This document shows positions 7,762 to 16,196 of a stretch of DNA of 64,000 bases, in pieces; within the stretch, counting starts at the first letter, position 1; each line of letters starts with the position of its first letter. Source of the stretch: Planctomycetota bacterium (GTDB lineage Bacteria > Planctomycetota > Planctomycetia > Planctomycetales > Planctomycetaceae). Location: contig QQVO01000020.1 in assembly GCA_003388505.1 (NCBI GenBank), forward strand, positions 1-64,000, given 5' to 3'. A program made the translations under genes and the position numbers. The notes below the pieces were generated by a model, which saw nothing but the letters and a program-made list of their open reading frames with translations, made no database searches and had not been told where the DNA came from.

Positions 7762-8205
7762 ATGACGCACAGATTGATGAATTGCCTGCTGGCCGCCGGC
7801 GGCCTTGTTTTCGCTTTCGGGATCGACGCAACGGCGCAGGACGTGATCCTCTCCGCACCGCCGGCCGACGCGACCGATTCTCCGCCGGATGCGATCGTGC
7901 CACCGCCCAAACTGGTTCCTTCACCCGTGTTGCCCCCCGCACCAGGCCCCGCGACGCCCCTGCCGAAAACCGACGCTCCCGAAGTGATCCGCGAACCATT
8001 CGTGCCGAGGGAGCAGATCGTCCGGCCCGCGCCCGTCACCGTAGCCCCCTACTATGTCCCGAATCAGCGGCATATCCGGTATCTGCCGGAGTCGGTCGTC
8101 CCGGGAACGACCGGCGGCTTACACCTCCGCTACCCGTACTACAGTTATCGGCGTCCCTGGTATCGTCCCGGGCCGGCCAGCGTGAACGTCACGATTATCT
8201 GGTAG
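7762..8205 (+). CDS. Exported proline-rich hypothetical protein
   Basis: A 147-residue protein with signal peptide MTHRLMNCLLAAGGLVFAFG ending at about ATAQ. The mature part is very proline-rich (PPPKLVPSPVLPPAPGP) through residue about 90, then has an aromatic/basic tail with LHLRYPYYSYRRPWYRPGP and a hydrophobic end VNVTIIW. The start is supported by GGGGAG spaced five bases upstream. No enzyme motif is visible. It sits between another Tyr/Pro-rich secreted protein and the secretin gene, suggesting an envelope or matrix role (inference). Confidence 0.78.
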   Translation: MTHRLMNCLLAAGGLVFAFGIDATAQDVILSAPPADATDSPPDAIVPPPKLVPSPVLPPAPGPATPLPKTDAPEVIREPFVPREQIVRPAPVTVAPYYVPNQRHIRYLPESVVPGTTGGLHLRYPYYSYRRPWYRPGPASVNVTIIW

Positions 8206-8672
8206 GCCGTTCATCTCGCGGGGGAAGCGTCGAACGGCCCGGCCGCGTGCAGCGAGTCCGGGTCGTTGTTTGCTGCGCAAGGGTCGCGACCCGTGCTGCT
8301 GCGAACTGAGAGATTGGCGCCGGCCGAACGCCGCGAAAAAACCGTTGTGACACGCGCATCAGTCACTTCTGGCAGAACTCGTTCAATTCCTCCGGTCCGC
8401 ATAACCGATACTGTGAGTGCAGTCATCTTCGCCGACGGCTCCGCGCTGCGTGCGTTCAGAGTCTGACGGGCGATTCAGGGGGAGTCTCGCGACATCAAGG
8501 GGGCGGGCGGTCGTCGATCAAAGGCGGCGCGCCGGCTTCGCGCGCCAGGGGGAAGGAATCTCGCATGCACTCGCCAGCCGCTGCCGTATCTCAGGGAATC
8601 ATCCGCCTCCGCGGCTTGATCCGACGAGACAGTCAGCCCAAACACCGACGGCCGATGAGAGGACAGACAACG
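8206..8672. other. Intergenic region, no gene recognised
   Basis: 467 bp without a credible gene between the proline-rich protein and the secretin. Small frames here are arginine-rich shadows with no recognisable motif. A GAGAGGA at 8657-8663 is the ribosome-binding site that fixes the secretin start at 8673. No T-tailed hairpin is evident behind the 8205 stop. Confidence 0.55.
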
Positions 8673-10529
8673 ATGCGAGTTCCAGTACGGATCGGTATCA
8701 CTCTGGCGGCCGCCTTACTGAGTGCAGGCGGGTCGACACAGGCGCAGACGCCCCCGCCCTACCCGGCCGCGCCGGTCGTGCAGGCGTATCAGGCCGGAAC
8801 GCCGGAGGCGGGACAGGTCGTTCCGGTTCAATACAGCGACGCCGTCGAGAAGCCGCTCGACGCCAGTATCGCGGCGATGCCGGAAAACACCGAAGAGCTG
8901 GAGGTGATCCATCACCGCAGCCAGTTGATGCTGATGAAGGACCCGGTGTGGCGGATCTCGGTCACCGATCCCGCCGTGATTGAAGTGGTTCAATACAGCC
9001 CGACCGAGATCGCCGTGCTGGGCCTGGGAGTCGGCACGACCGATCTGTGGATCTGGTTCGAAGGCCGCGACGACCCGCTGATGTACCTGGTGAACGTCAT
9101 CCGCGATCCGAGTCTCGACAACCAGCGCCGCCTCGATCTCGGCAAACTCGAGCGGAAGCTCCAGGTGCTCTATCCCAACAGCAAGGTCTACCTGATCCCG
9201 CTGTCGCGAAAAATCATCGTGCGGGGTCAGGCCCGAGACGCGGAGGAAGCCGCGCAGATCATGGAGATCGTTCGCGACGAGGCGATCAACACCGACGGCG
9301 ACCTGTTCGGTCTGGGCGGCGGGACGGACGACTACGGCCAGTTGTTCACCAACGATGATTTTCTGTCGTCGTTCATCGTCAATGAACTGCAGGTTCCCGG
9401 CGAGTTCCAGGTCATGATGCACGTCCGCATTGCCGAGCTGAATCGCTCGCAATCGCGTCAATACGGCCTCGACTGGGACTATCTGTTCAACAACGGCCGG
9501 CACCGCATCACGCAAACGTTCGCCGCCGCAAATCCGCTGCTGACCGGCATCTTCGAAAACGGAGAAATCGCCGTCGCCATCGACGCTCTCGCCTCGAACG
9601 GTACGGCCAAGATCATCTCAGATGCGACTCTGGTCACGCTCAGCGGGGAACCGGCCGCGTTTCTCGCGGGAGGCGAATTCGCCGTCCCCACCGCAGTGGG
9701 TTTGAATGGTTTGGGCGTCGGGACCACCACCTTCCGAGGATTCGGAACGTCCATCATCGCCACGCCGACCGTTGTGGATCACGACCTGATCCGGCTCCAG
9801 ATCATCCCCGAACTGAGCGACATCGACCAGGGCAACGCCGTCGGCGGCGTGCCGGGCGTCAACGTCAAACGGGTGCAGACCCGCGTGGAACTCCGCGAGG
9901 GACAGACGATCGTACTGGGCGGCATGTTCTCACGGCGGCAGCAGGCCGAAGTGACCCGCATTCCCTGGCTGGGAGAACTCCCGGTCGTCGGCACGTACCT
10001 CTTCAACGCCAAGAACGCCACGGAAGACGAGAACGAACTGCTGATTCTCGTCACTCCGGAGATTGTCCGGCCGATGGACTCCGAAGAGGTGCCTCCCATG
10101 CCGGGCTGGTACGTCACTCATCCGGACGACTTCGACCTGTGCAAGTTCAACCGCACGGAAGGCAACCCGGACCTCGGGCACTACCAGTTGCTGCCTTACG
10201 GCAACGGCCAGGGCTACGGACAGGATGCCGGCTTCAGCATCTACAACGGAGCGCCGGGGCAGATGGTTCAGCCCGCCTACGGGATGAATCAGTATCCGTC
10301 GACGCCGCAATCGCCGATCTATTCGCCGCAGGCGCCGATGCACTCGCCTCAGCCGCCGCAACCGGCGCCGCCGGCAACGACCTATCCGCCGCACACCTCG
10401 CCGATGCCTTCGCCGGGGCCTGCCGTTCCGCAGGCCGGGCGAATGCCGGGCGGGGGCGGCATCCAGCAAACGTCGGCGGAGCAGCCGGAAGAGAAACCGT
10501 CGATGATCCGGCGTTTGTTCCGCCGCTGA
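8673..10529 (+). CDS. cpaC: CpaC/RcpA-type secretin (type II/III secretion system family, Tad pilus)
   Basis: A 618-residue outer-membrane secretin. The start at 8673 follows GAGAGGA at 8657-8663 and gives signal peptide MRVPVRIGITLAAALLSAGG; an upstream in-frame ATG at 8565 would bury the signal. Residues about 60-150 match the pilus-assembly N-terminal domain (SQLMLMKDPVWRISVTDP), followed by a BON-like domain (RKLQVLYPNSKVYLIPLSRKI, split here as K-rich strand-turn). The secretin core runs from about 220 to 475, with the hallmark VKRVQTRVELREGQTIVLGG. A C-terminal tail of about 110 residues is rich in Pro/Tyr/Gln and ends MIRRLFRR. The CpaC type forms the outer-membrane pore for Tad/Flp pili; the tad ATPase and platform genes are not in this window. 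Confidence 0.88.
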   Translation: MRVPVRIGITLAAALLSAGGSTQAQTPPPYPAAPVVQAYQAGTPEAGQVVPVQYSDAVEKPLDASIAAMPENTEELEVIHHRSQLMLMKDPVWRISVTDPAVIEVVQYSPTEIAVLGLGVGTTDLWIWFEGRDDPLMYLVNVIRDPSLDNQRRLDLGKLERKLQVLYPNSKVYLIPLSRKIIVRGQARDAEEAAQIMEIVRDEAINTDGDLFGLGGGTDDYGQLFTNDDFLSSFIVNELQVPGEFQVMMHVRIAELNRSQSRQYGLDWDYLFNNGRHRITQTFAAANPLLTGIFENGEIAVAIDALASNGTAKIISDATLVTLSGEPAAFLAGGEFAVPTAVGLNGLGVGTTTFRGFGTSIIATPTVVDHDLIRLQIIPELSDIDQGNAVGGVPGVNVKRVQTRVELREGQTIVLGGMFSRRQQAEVTRIPWLGELPVVGTYLFNAKNATEDENELLILVTPEIVRPMDSEEVPPMPGWYVTHPDDFDLCKFNRTEGNPDLGHYQLLPYGNGQGYGQDAGFSIYNGAPGQMVQPAYGMNQYPSTPQSPIYSPQAPMHSPQPPQPAPPATTYPPHTSPMPSPGPAVPQAGRMPGGGGIQQTSAEQPEEKPSMIRRLFRR

Positions 10530-10729
10530 GAAATGATCGGGCAGCACACGGATTGAGAACGGCTGAACACAGTCTTCAGCCGATACGAATCGGGGGACCG
10601 GGGGGACGCCCCGCGACGGAACCGGCAGAGTTTCTCTGACCGTCAAACTCGCGGCGAGACACGAATCTGAGTTCAAAACTCCACCGGCACACAGCCGGAT
10701 CAAACGGAATGACTTGGGGGGGACGGAGC

Positions 10730-11431
10730 ATGAACGGCAATTGGCGAGCGCTCGGGACGACGGCGCTGATGCTGGCTTTGATCACAACGGCCGGATGCGC
10801 GCACCATCGCTGGTCGCCGCTCGGGCACTGCGGATCCGACGACTGCGAATGCGAGTCAGAGTGCGAGTCGGACGGTTGCGAGCCCGGGTGCGGCGGCGGT
10901 TGTTGTCACGGCATGTACTGCATGGGGCTCGGCTGTTGCCACCGCCGCTCCAACGCGATCCCGGAAACGCTCCCCCTCGGGAGCACCGTTCGCACGCATT
11001 ACCAGTTGATGGAAACCAACGGCGAGGCGGCGGACTTCATCGTCTATCGCCACAACTTCATCGGACAGACCGCCGAACTGACGCCCGACGGAAAGGACCA
11101 CATTCTAGAGATCGCGGCCCGCATGCCGAGCACGCCCTTTCCGGTTCTCGTGGAGCGTTCCGAGAACAACGCCGATCCCGAACTCGACGCGCATCGCCGC
11201 AATCTGATCGCGCAGATCCTCACCGACCTCGGCAACCACGACGCCCAGCAGAGGACGATTGTGTCGACCAGTTACGGACCGGGCTACAACGCGATCCAAG
11301 CGGTCCCGATGTACTACCGCCATGTGGGCACAGGCGGCTTCGGCAATAACTTCGGAACGTTCGGCAACAACCTCGGAACATTCGGAGGCTTCGGCGGCGG
11401 CGCCGGTGGAGGGCTCGGTTTCGGACCGTAA
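10730..11431 (+). CDS. Cysteine-rich lipoprotein with an OmpA-like C-terminal region
   Basis: A 233-residue lipoprotein. The start at 10730 follows GGGGGGACGGAG and yields signal MNGNWRALGTTALMLALITT with lipobox TAGC, so Cys23 would be lipidated; an upstream ATG at 10709 is less likely. Residues about 38-75 hold more than ten cysteines (DDCECESECESDGCEPGCGG and CCHGMYCMG), suggesting a disulfide knot or metal site. Residues about 95-180 (DFIVYRHNFIGQTAELTPDG, then HRRNLIAQILTDLG) resemble a degenerate OmpA/peptidoglycan-binding domain. The tail is a Gly/Phe/Asn repeat (FGNNFGTFGNNLGTFGG). It lies 200 bp after the secretin, so it may be a pilotin-like or pilus envelope partner (inference). 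Confidence 0.8.
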   Translation: MNGNWRALGTTALMLALITTAGCAHHRWSPLGHCGSDDCECESECESDGCEPGCGGGCCHGMYCMGLGCCHRRSNAIPETLPLGSTVRTHYQLMETNGEAADFIVYRHNFIGQTAELTPDGKDHILEIAARMPSTPFPVLVERSENNADPELDAHRRNLIAQILTDLGNHDAQQRTIVSTSYGPGYNAIQAVPMYYRHVGTGGFGNNFGTFGNNLGTFGGFGGGAGGGLGFGP

Positions 11432-11466
11432 CCTCGAACAGGCGCCTCAACCGAAGGATCGACCCG

Positions 11467-11493
11467 CCCGGCCGCTTTGCGGCCGGGTTTTCT
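11467..11493 (+). terminator. Intrinsic terminator after the Cys-rich lipoprotein gene
   Basis: A perfect 9-bp GC stem, CCCGGCCGC (11467-11475) and GCGGCCGGG (11479-11487), with loop TTT, is followed directly by TTTTCT. It lies 36 bp behind the stop at 11431, the expected place for a Rho-independent terminator of the secretin/lipoprotein unit. Confidence 0.9.
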
Positions 11494-11525
11494 ATTGCGC
11501 CGGCGCCGCCAGTCGTTTCCGTTCG

Positions 11526-11685
11526 CCCGGATTCTTCGTAGCGCACGCTGCCAGCGTGCGTCGCCTGGGACGTGGCGTCGGCGTTTAATCCCTTCCAAGT
11601 GCGGTGCGCCTTGGGCAACTCACTGATAACCTGATGTTCGGCAAGAGCTTACACAGAACCGGGCCCTCGTCAGGAATAATCCAGG
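11526..11685 (+). mobile_element. MITE-like element, copy B (160 bp)
   Basis: Same family and orientation as copies A and C. It starts CCCGGATTCTTCGTAGCG and ends with the inverse of CCTGGATTATTCCTGAC, with one mismatch from the shared end in each terminus. It is flanked by perfect TTCG at 11522-11525 and 11686-11689. It is the most diverged copy internally, so probably the oldest insertion. It lies between the terminator at 11467-11493 and the convergent gene ending at 11758. Confidence 0.87.
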
Positions 11686-11757
11686 TTCGCGCTCGTCGTC
11701 CGCCTGTCCGAACGAATCGACCGTTGCCCGCGCCGGAATTCGGCGGCTGAGAGGCCG

Positions 11758-13410
11758 TCAACGAATGAGCAGGCCGATCGTTTCGGTTGCCGTCTTCCCG
11801 CTCAATTCGTCCTCGACGATCAGCACGAGGGTGTGCGGCCCGGGGCTCAGGTGTTGTGGCAAGTCGATCTTGTAGCTGTGGAAGTAGTCGTTCCGGACGC
11901 TGCGGCAGAGATCTTCCGTGGCCGGGAACGTGTTCTCGTCGACGACTTCTCCGTCGGCGCCGCCGCGACGAAGCTCGATGCGAGACCTCAGCCGGGTCGT
12001 GTAGGAGCCTGCGTTCGTCGGCTCACTCCGGAAGTTGCGCAGCTCCGCGTACAGCAACACCGGCTGTCCGGGGCGAAACTCGTCGCGTTCGTACCGTTCG
12101 TAGTTGCCGAAGCTGTTGATCTTGTAACAGAAACTCGTATTGAGCAGTTCCAGGGGCGCCTGCCGCTGCAGCCTGCGTTTGGCCGCATCGAGTTGGACGA
12201 CCGTGAGGGCCGCGCGGTCCGCCGGGTCGGGAAGGTGTCGCGCGTCGAAGTAGTTCGAGATGGCCCAGAACAACTCGGTCCAGAACTCCTGTTCCGACGG
12301 ATCAATGCCTGGAATCGCCTGCTGCGCGAGTTGGGGTTGCTCGGCCATCAGGTGCAGCATGCGGAGCCAGACATGGTGCTTGACGTAGGCCAGCCGCTCC
12401 TGATCGGTCATGCCGGGCTGCGCGGCGCCGACTTCCGCTTCAATCAGCGCGGTCAACCGTTCCAGTTCTTCCTGCCAGTAGGCGCCCTGCGGCCCTGCAG
12501 AGAGGGGCGTGTTCGGCAGGGAAGAGGGCTGCCCGGGGCCGTCCGTCGGCGGCAGATCGTATTCAATCCGGCTCGCAGCGCGGCCGCGGGGCGGTTCGAC
12601 GGCCGCCGAATCTCCCGGAGAAATCGACGGCAATTCATAACTCGACGACCGCGCGGAGTAGCCGGAGGACTCGGGAGACGCCGGCGATTCCTGATAAGCC
12701 AATCGAGCGTCGCGCCGCGGATGGACGTCGAAGGGCGAGATGCCGTTCCCTCCCGATCCGTTGTCGAGCGGATCGGGCGCATGCAGGCGGGAATCGCCGC
12801 CGCGTTCGAATTGCCCGTCGGGCGGACGCGAGGAATGTTCAGAACGGAAACTCGACGGAGCAACGTGCGCCGTCGAAGCGTTCATCGAAGACATGCTGCC
12901 ATTCGCTGCAACCGCCGCCGGTCTCTCGTATTCGTGCCCCGCATCAAACTCGGCGTCCCGCGGCGGAACGGCCTCCCGATCGGCTCCGATCGCTGGCTGG
13001 CTCGCGTGCAGCCGGCGCGATTGCAGCACGTAGGGAATCGAGTCGGGGTCAATCGATGTGAGGTACTCCATCCATCGTCGGCGTTGATCGTCGGGGAGAT
13101 CGCGGAGTTCCATTTCGATCAACGTCAGCGTTTCGGAGTCCAGCGAGCGAGCGGCCGCGGGCGGAGTCGGCGCGGCGGAAGCCGGTCCGGCCAAGTGAAG
13201 CGGACTCTGTTGCTCAACTTCCCGGCCACGCTCCGGTTCGGCTGTCTCGTCCGGTTCGTCCGTGAGGCGATCAAGGAGCGATGTCGTCCGGCGGGAAGCT
13301 GTCTCGCTCCGCGCGAGTGGTCGGTCCACAGAGGATGACATGGTCGTGCAGCCGGCAGCGCCGGTCAGCAGGCACACGCCGAGCCCGGCGAGAAGCGAAC
13401 GGGACATCAT
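11758..13410 (-). CDS. Large lipoprotein with disordered linker and conserved C-terminal domain, function unknown
   Basis: A 550-residue lipoprotein. The start at 13410 (double ATG, 13407 possible) follows AAGGA with good spacing and gives MMSRSLLAGLGVCLLTGAAG plus lipobox Cys21; the open frame extends 46 codons further upstream without sense. Residues about 30-320 are Pro/Ser/Arg-rich and probably disordered, apart from a helical patch TLTLIEMELRDLPDDQRRRW. Residues about 340-445 are helical (WQEELERLTALIEAEVG and YVKHHVWLRMLHLMA). The last 110 residues look like an Ig-like beta domain (GQPVLLYAELRNFRSEP, then LSPGPHTLVLIVEDELSGKT). I do not recognise a named family. It is probably anchored in the outer membrane or periplasm. 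Confidence 0.78.
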   Translation of the reverse strand: MMSRSLLAGLGVCLLTGAAGCTTMSSSVDRPLARSETASRRTTSLLDRLTDEPDETAEPERGREVEQQSPLHLAGPASAAPTPPAAARSLDSETLTLIEMELRDLPDDQRRRWMEYLTSIDPDSIPYVLQSRRLHASQPAIGADREAVPPRDAEFDAGHEYERPAAVAANGSMSSMNASTAHVAPSSFRSEHSSRPPDGQFERGGDSRLHAPDPLDNGSGGNGISPFDVHPRRDARLAYQESPASPESSGYSARSSSYELPSISPGDSAAVEPPRGRAASRIEYDLPPTDGPGQPSSLPNTPLSAGPQGAYWQEELERLTALIEAEVGAAQPGMTDQERLAYVKHHVWLRMLHLMAEQPQLAQQAIPGIDPSEQEFWTELFWAISNYFDARHLPDPADRAALTVVQLDAAKRRLQRQAPLELLNTSFCYKINSFGNYERYERDEFRPGQPVLLYAELRNFRSEPTNAGSYTTRLRSRIELRRGGADGEVVDENTFPATEDLCRSVRNDYFHSYKIDLPQHLSPGPHTLVLIVEDELSGKTATETIGLLIR

Positions 13411-13690
13411 AGGGGCATCCTTGCGCAACGGAATAAAGTTGCGGTCGCTCGTGAGGAACGCGAGGTGAGTGAGTCCCGGGCCAATCCAGCCCGGGGGAAG
13501 TGGGGAAGAGAGGGGCGGGAAGGATACAGCAAGCCCCCCGTGAGCCACAAGACGGGGTTCGACGCCGACCAGGGCGATCGGACCTTACGAGCGGAGCCAG
13601 CCTCGGGAGGGCGAAGCTCCTGTTGAGCCGCGCAGCAAGTTGAACTCTGAAAAGATGTTACGTCTGGAGATCACCCTCTGGTGACGTTAG

Positions 13691-13849
13691 TCCGGATTAT
13701 TCGTAGCGCACGCTGCCAGCGTGCGCCACCGTTGAATTGGCGTCGGCGTGCAATCCGTTCGAAAATCGCGGCACTTTGGGCAACCTTTCGATAACCTGAT
13801 ATTTTGCAAAACGTATACAGAACCGGCCCCTTGTCATGAATAATCCGGG
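13691..13849 (+). mobile_element. MITE-like element, copy C (159 bp)
   Basis: Third copy, same orientation. It starts TCCGGATTATTCGTAGCG, ends with the inverse of CCCGGATTATTCATGAC, and is flanked by perfect TTAG at 13687-13690 and 13850-13853. It is nearest to copy A across its right third. The rest of the 490-bp gap between the genes at 13410 and 13901 (13411-13690 and 13850-13900) holds no gene that I can support. Frames crossing the element read RIIHDKGPV in both A and C, an artefact of the shared DNA end. Confidence 0.88.
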
Positions 13850-13900
13850 TTAGGGTTCCGTTGAGTAGAGCCCTGCAGAGCCCTCGCGTGACTGTATCTT

Positions 13901-14371
13901 TCAAGCATCCGACCGCAGCTTTTGCAGCAAGTCGGCGTTTTGCTCCAGGAATTGTTCTCGCCAGAAATAGCCGTCGAGGAGGCCGGCTGGGTCGCGGCCC
14001 ATCTGCACGTACGCGGCGAAAATCGCCTCGATCGTCGCCAGCCCACCAGCCGGGTCGGTAAAAAGCTTGGAGTCCCGCGGATACGCTGTCTGCCATTCGT
14101 GGAGACTGTACACCGGAAGGTCGTCAAACTGCGGCTGCATTTTGCCGGCCAATCTCCAGGTTCCATCAAGCACCAGCAAGCCTCGTCCCCGCTCTTCTGG
14201 TGAGAGAGGGGGGCCTCCCAGCCCCAGTCTGAGGTATCCGTCCAGCGGCTCGGGACCGGTGCGGGGAAACTTCCAGAAGACAAAGCCGGGGCGCTCCCGC
14301 AAAGCTTCCACCGTACACTTGCTGCGGCGTTCCCGGGGATGCACCACGATGACGGTCGGTGGATCAACCAT
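13901..14371 (-). CDS. Tsr3/DTW-like putative aminocarboxypropyltransferase
   Basis: A 156-residue protein. The core matches the Tsr3/DTW superfamily of SAM-dependent 3-amino-3-carboxypropyl transferases that modify rRNA or tRNA. Features are [32 protein letters not shown] with Asp69-Gly-Thr-Trp72 as the D-x-T/S-W signature, [17 protein letters not shown], and a Tsr3-like C-terminus [14 protein letters not shown]. The start at 14371 is chosen because its ATG overlaps the stop of the upstream 58-codon gene (ATGGTTGA), a classic coupling arrangement; a longer frame from 14443 only re-reads that small gene. Substrate assignment (rRNA versus tRNA) is uncertain; N-terminal cysteines typical of DTW are mostly missing. 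Confidence 0.72.
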   Translation of the reverse strand: MVDPPTVIVVHPRERRSKCTVEALRERPGFVFWKFPRTGPEPLDGYLRLGLGGPPLSPEERGRGLLVLDGTWRLAGKMQPQFDDLPVYSLHEWQTAYPRDSKLFTDPAGGLATIEAIFAAYVQMGRDPAGLLDGYFWREQFLEQNADLLQKLRSDA

Positions 14372-14540
14372 CCTGGATCGCTTTGATCTCCGTCTGGAGG
14401 CGGTCGATCTCCGATTCCAGTCGCGGCACTTCGCCCGGGTCATCCGGTTGCTTGCGGGCGCCGGCGAGTTGCTGCTGCAGCGAGTTCAGCTTCTTCCGGG
14501 CAGCTTCGATTTGTTTCTTCTGCTTCTTGTTCAGTCCCAT
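14364..14540 (-). CDS. 58-residue coiled-coil protein, coupled to the Tsr3/DTW-like gene
   Basis: A small gene, ATG at 14540 to TGA at 14364-14366. It begins [18 protein letters not shown], continues with [17 protein letters not shown], and ends with a second heptad-like helix ([19 protein letters not shown]) before DG. Lys/Gln/Leu heptads over nearly its whole length indicate a helical hairpin or coiled coil with a basic N-terminus. The stop overlaps the start of the downstream gene by eight bases, so both are translated from one message. The basic helix could bind RNA and deliver substrate to the transferase (inference). No ribosome-binding site is obvious before 14540. Confidence 0.7.
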   Translation of the reverse strand: MGLNKKQKKQIEAARKKLNSLQQQLAGARKQPDDPGEVPRLESEIDRLQTEIKAIQDG

Positions 14541-14804
14541 GGTCGTTGGCCGATCGGTGGGTCGATGGGGCCGCGCGATGCGTTCACCCCGTTGGATTTG
14601 AGAGGCCCGAACAGAACGTCAATGGGGTCGGGTGGCTGGAGCTGGAGTTTCGCGAAGCCCCGGTGCACGCACGTTCGCGGCTTCGTTTCCAGTCCGGCCC
14701 CGGCCGCACCGGAACAGCTCTTTCAGGAACTCTGAGATGTGAGCCGCGTCCCGGCTCCTCTGCTATGCTGCGCAGAGGCGCAGTGAAATGCAATCGAGGG
14801 CGAC

Positions 14805-15998
14805 GTGGACGATTCCGAACCGTTGCAGCGATTCCTGGACATCGTGAGTCGATCGATCGCGGAGGATCGGCTGACCGGGCTCACGCTCAGCAGGCCGATT
14901 CCCGAGCCTGGCGAGCGGCCGCCGCGGCTGCGCGTTCGCCCCGTTGCGCTCCGAGAGGGCCTTCGTTACCAGTGGGCCATGCAGTTCGAGCGCAGCGAAA
15001 CGCATGAGAACGTCGATGCCAAGCAACTGCTGACCCGCTTGCGGGAAGAGGTCGGAACGGTCTATCGACACGCCCACCTGCGCACCACCGACGGCGACTG
15101 CTCGCTCCGCTTTTCGCGGCGGGGCAAGGCGAAACTCAACCGATCGAAAGCGAACCGAAGTTCCACGGCGACTCCCCATGACCGCGACAAGCAATACCTG
15201 ATCCCGGAGGGCCGGCCCTGCCCGTTCCTGCATGAAGCGGGAGTCATGACGGCGGACGGCGCCGTCCGGGCCAAAGCCGCCGCCAAGTTCCGGCAGATCA
15301 ACCGCTTTCTCGAGTTCGTGGAAGACGTCTACGATCAACTTCCAACGCAGGGGCCGGTCAGCGTCGTCGATTTTGGATGCGGCAAGAGCTACCTCACGTT
15401 CGCCCTGCATCACCTGCTCACCGGGAAGCATGGACGGGAGGTCCGGATCGTGGGACTCGACCGCGACCGGCACGTCATCGAGCGCTGCAGCGACGCGGCC
15501 TTGCGACTGGGGCTCAAGGGGATTGAATTCCGCGAGGGCGACATTGCATCTCATCAGGCTGAGGGGGACGTTCACCTGGCGATCTCGCTCCACGCCTGCG
15601 ACACCGCCACCGACGATGCGCTCGCGAAAGCCGTCGACTGGAAGTCCGCCGTCATTCTCGCCGCGCCCTGCTGCCAGCATGAACTCGCCCAATCGTTGAG
15701 CAGCGATTCACTCGCGTTGCTGACGCGGCACGGGATTCTGAAGGAACGTCTCGCCGCGCTCGCCACAGACGCCCTCCGCGCCTGCGCACTGGAGATTGCC
15801 GGTTACAGGACCAGGGTCGTCGAATTCATTGACATGGAGCATACACCCAAGAATGTCCTCATCCGGGCCGTGCGACGCAACCGGCCGTCCGGACAAGAGC
15901 ACGAACATCGCCGTCGATTCGACGAATTGAAGCGTCAGTTGGGAATCGACCGGCTTCACCTGGAAGAGATGCTCGATCTGAACGGAGCGAACGATTGA
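14805..15998 (+). CDS. SAM-dependent methyltransferase (Methyltransf_32 / METTL25-like)
   Basis: A 397-residue protein from a GTG at 14805 preceded by GAGGG at 14796-14800. The N-terminal 140 residues are basic and unassigned (RFSRRGKAKLNRSK). The methyltransferase domain starts at VVDFGCGKSYLTFALHHLL (about 187-205), the SAM-binding glycine loop, followed by IVGLDRDRHVIERC (acidic ribose-binding region) and ISLHACDTATDDAL. The motif AAPCCQHEL near residue 285 is characteristic of Methyltransf_32 proteins. The C-terminus is helical and charged. The substrate is unknown: RNA or a small molecule. It stands alone on the plus strand, facing away from the Tsr3-like pair. Confidence 0.85.
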   Translation: MDDSEPLQRFLDIVSRSIAEDRLTGLTLSRPIPEPGERPPRLRVRPVALREGLRYQWAMQFERSETHENVDAKQLLTRLREEVGTVYRHAHLRTTDGDCSLRFSRRGKAKLNRSKANRSSTATPHDRDKQYLIPEGRPCPFLHEAGVMTADGAVRAKAAAKFRQINRFLEFVEDVYDQLPTQGPVSVVDFGCGKSYLTFALHHLLTGKHGREVRIVGLDRDRHVIERCSDAALRLGLKGIEFREGDIASHQAEGDVHLAISLHACDTATDDALAKAVDWKSAVILAAPCCQHELAQSLSSDSLALLTRHGILKERLAALATDALRACALEIAGYRTRVVEFIDMEHTPKNVLIRAVRRNRPSGQEHEHRRRFDELKRQLGIDRLHLEEMLDLNGAND

Positions 15999-16196
15999 GG
16001 GGCGGCCGTTTATAGCGCTTTGCAAGTCAGTGTTGGCGATCTGTCTCGCGGATTCTCGCCCTCGACAGTCCAAACACCGCTCGACGCGGACACATGGTAG
16101 AGCAATTTGCTCTAGTCTGGCCATCGACGACCGACCAGCGTAGCATCATGTTCGTTCATCGTGTCCTTCGTCCATATTCGCAGGAGAGCGCTGGCC

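Noticed and set aside
8320-8340. GC hairpin with A-run near 8325 as a terminator
   Set aside because: The A-run is on the plus strand with no minus-strand gene ending nearby and the stem is imperfect.
13671-14096. Short minus-strand frame sharing RIIHDKGPV and ARWQRALR with frames near 6768-7187 and 11314-11598
   Set aside because: The shared peptides come from translating the MITE copies and their ends, not from a conserved gene.
13901-14443. Longer start at 14443 for the Tsr3/DTW-like gene
   Set aside because: The extra 24 codons are an out-of-frame reading of the 58-codon coiled-coil gene; the 14371 ATG overlaps that gene's stop in a coupling arrangement.
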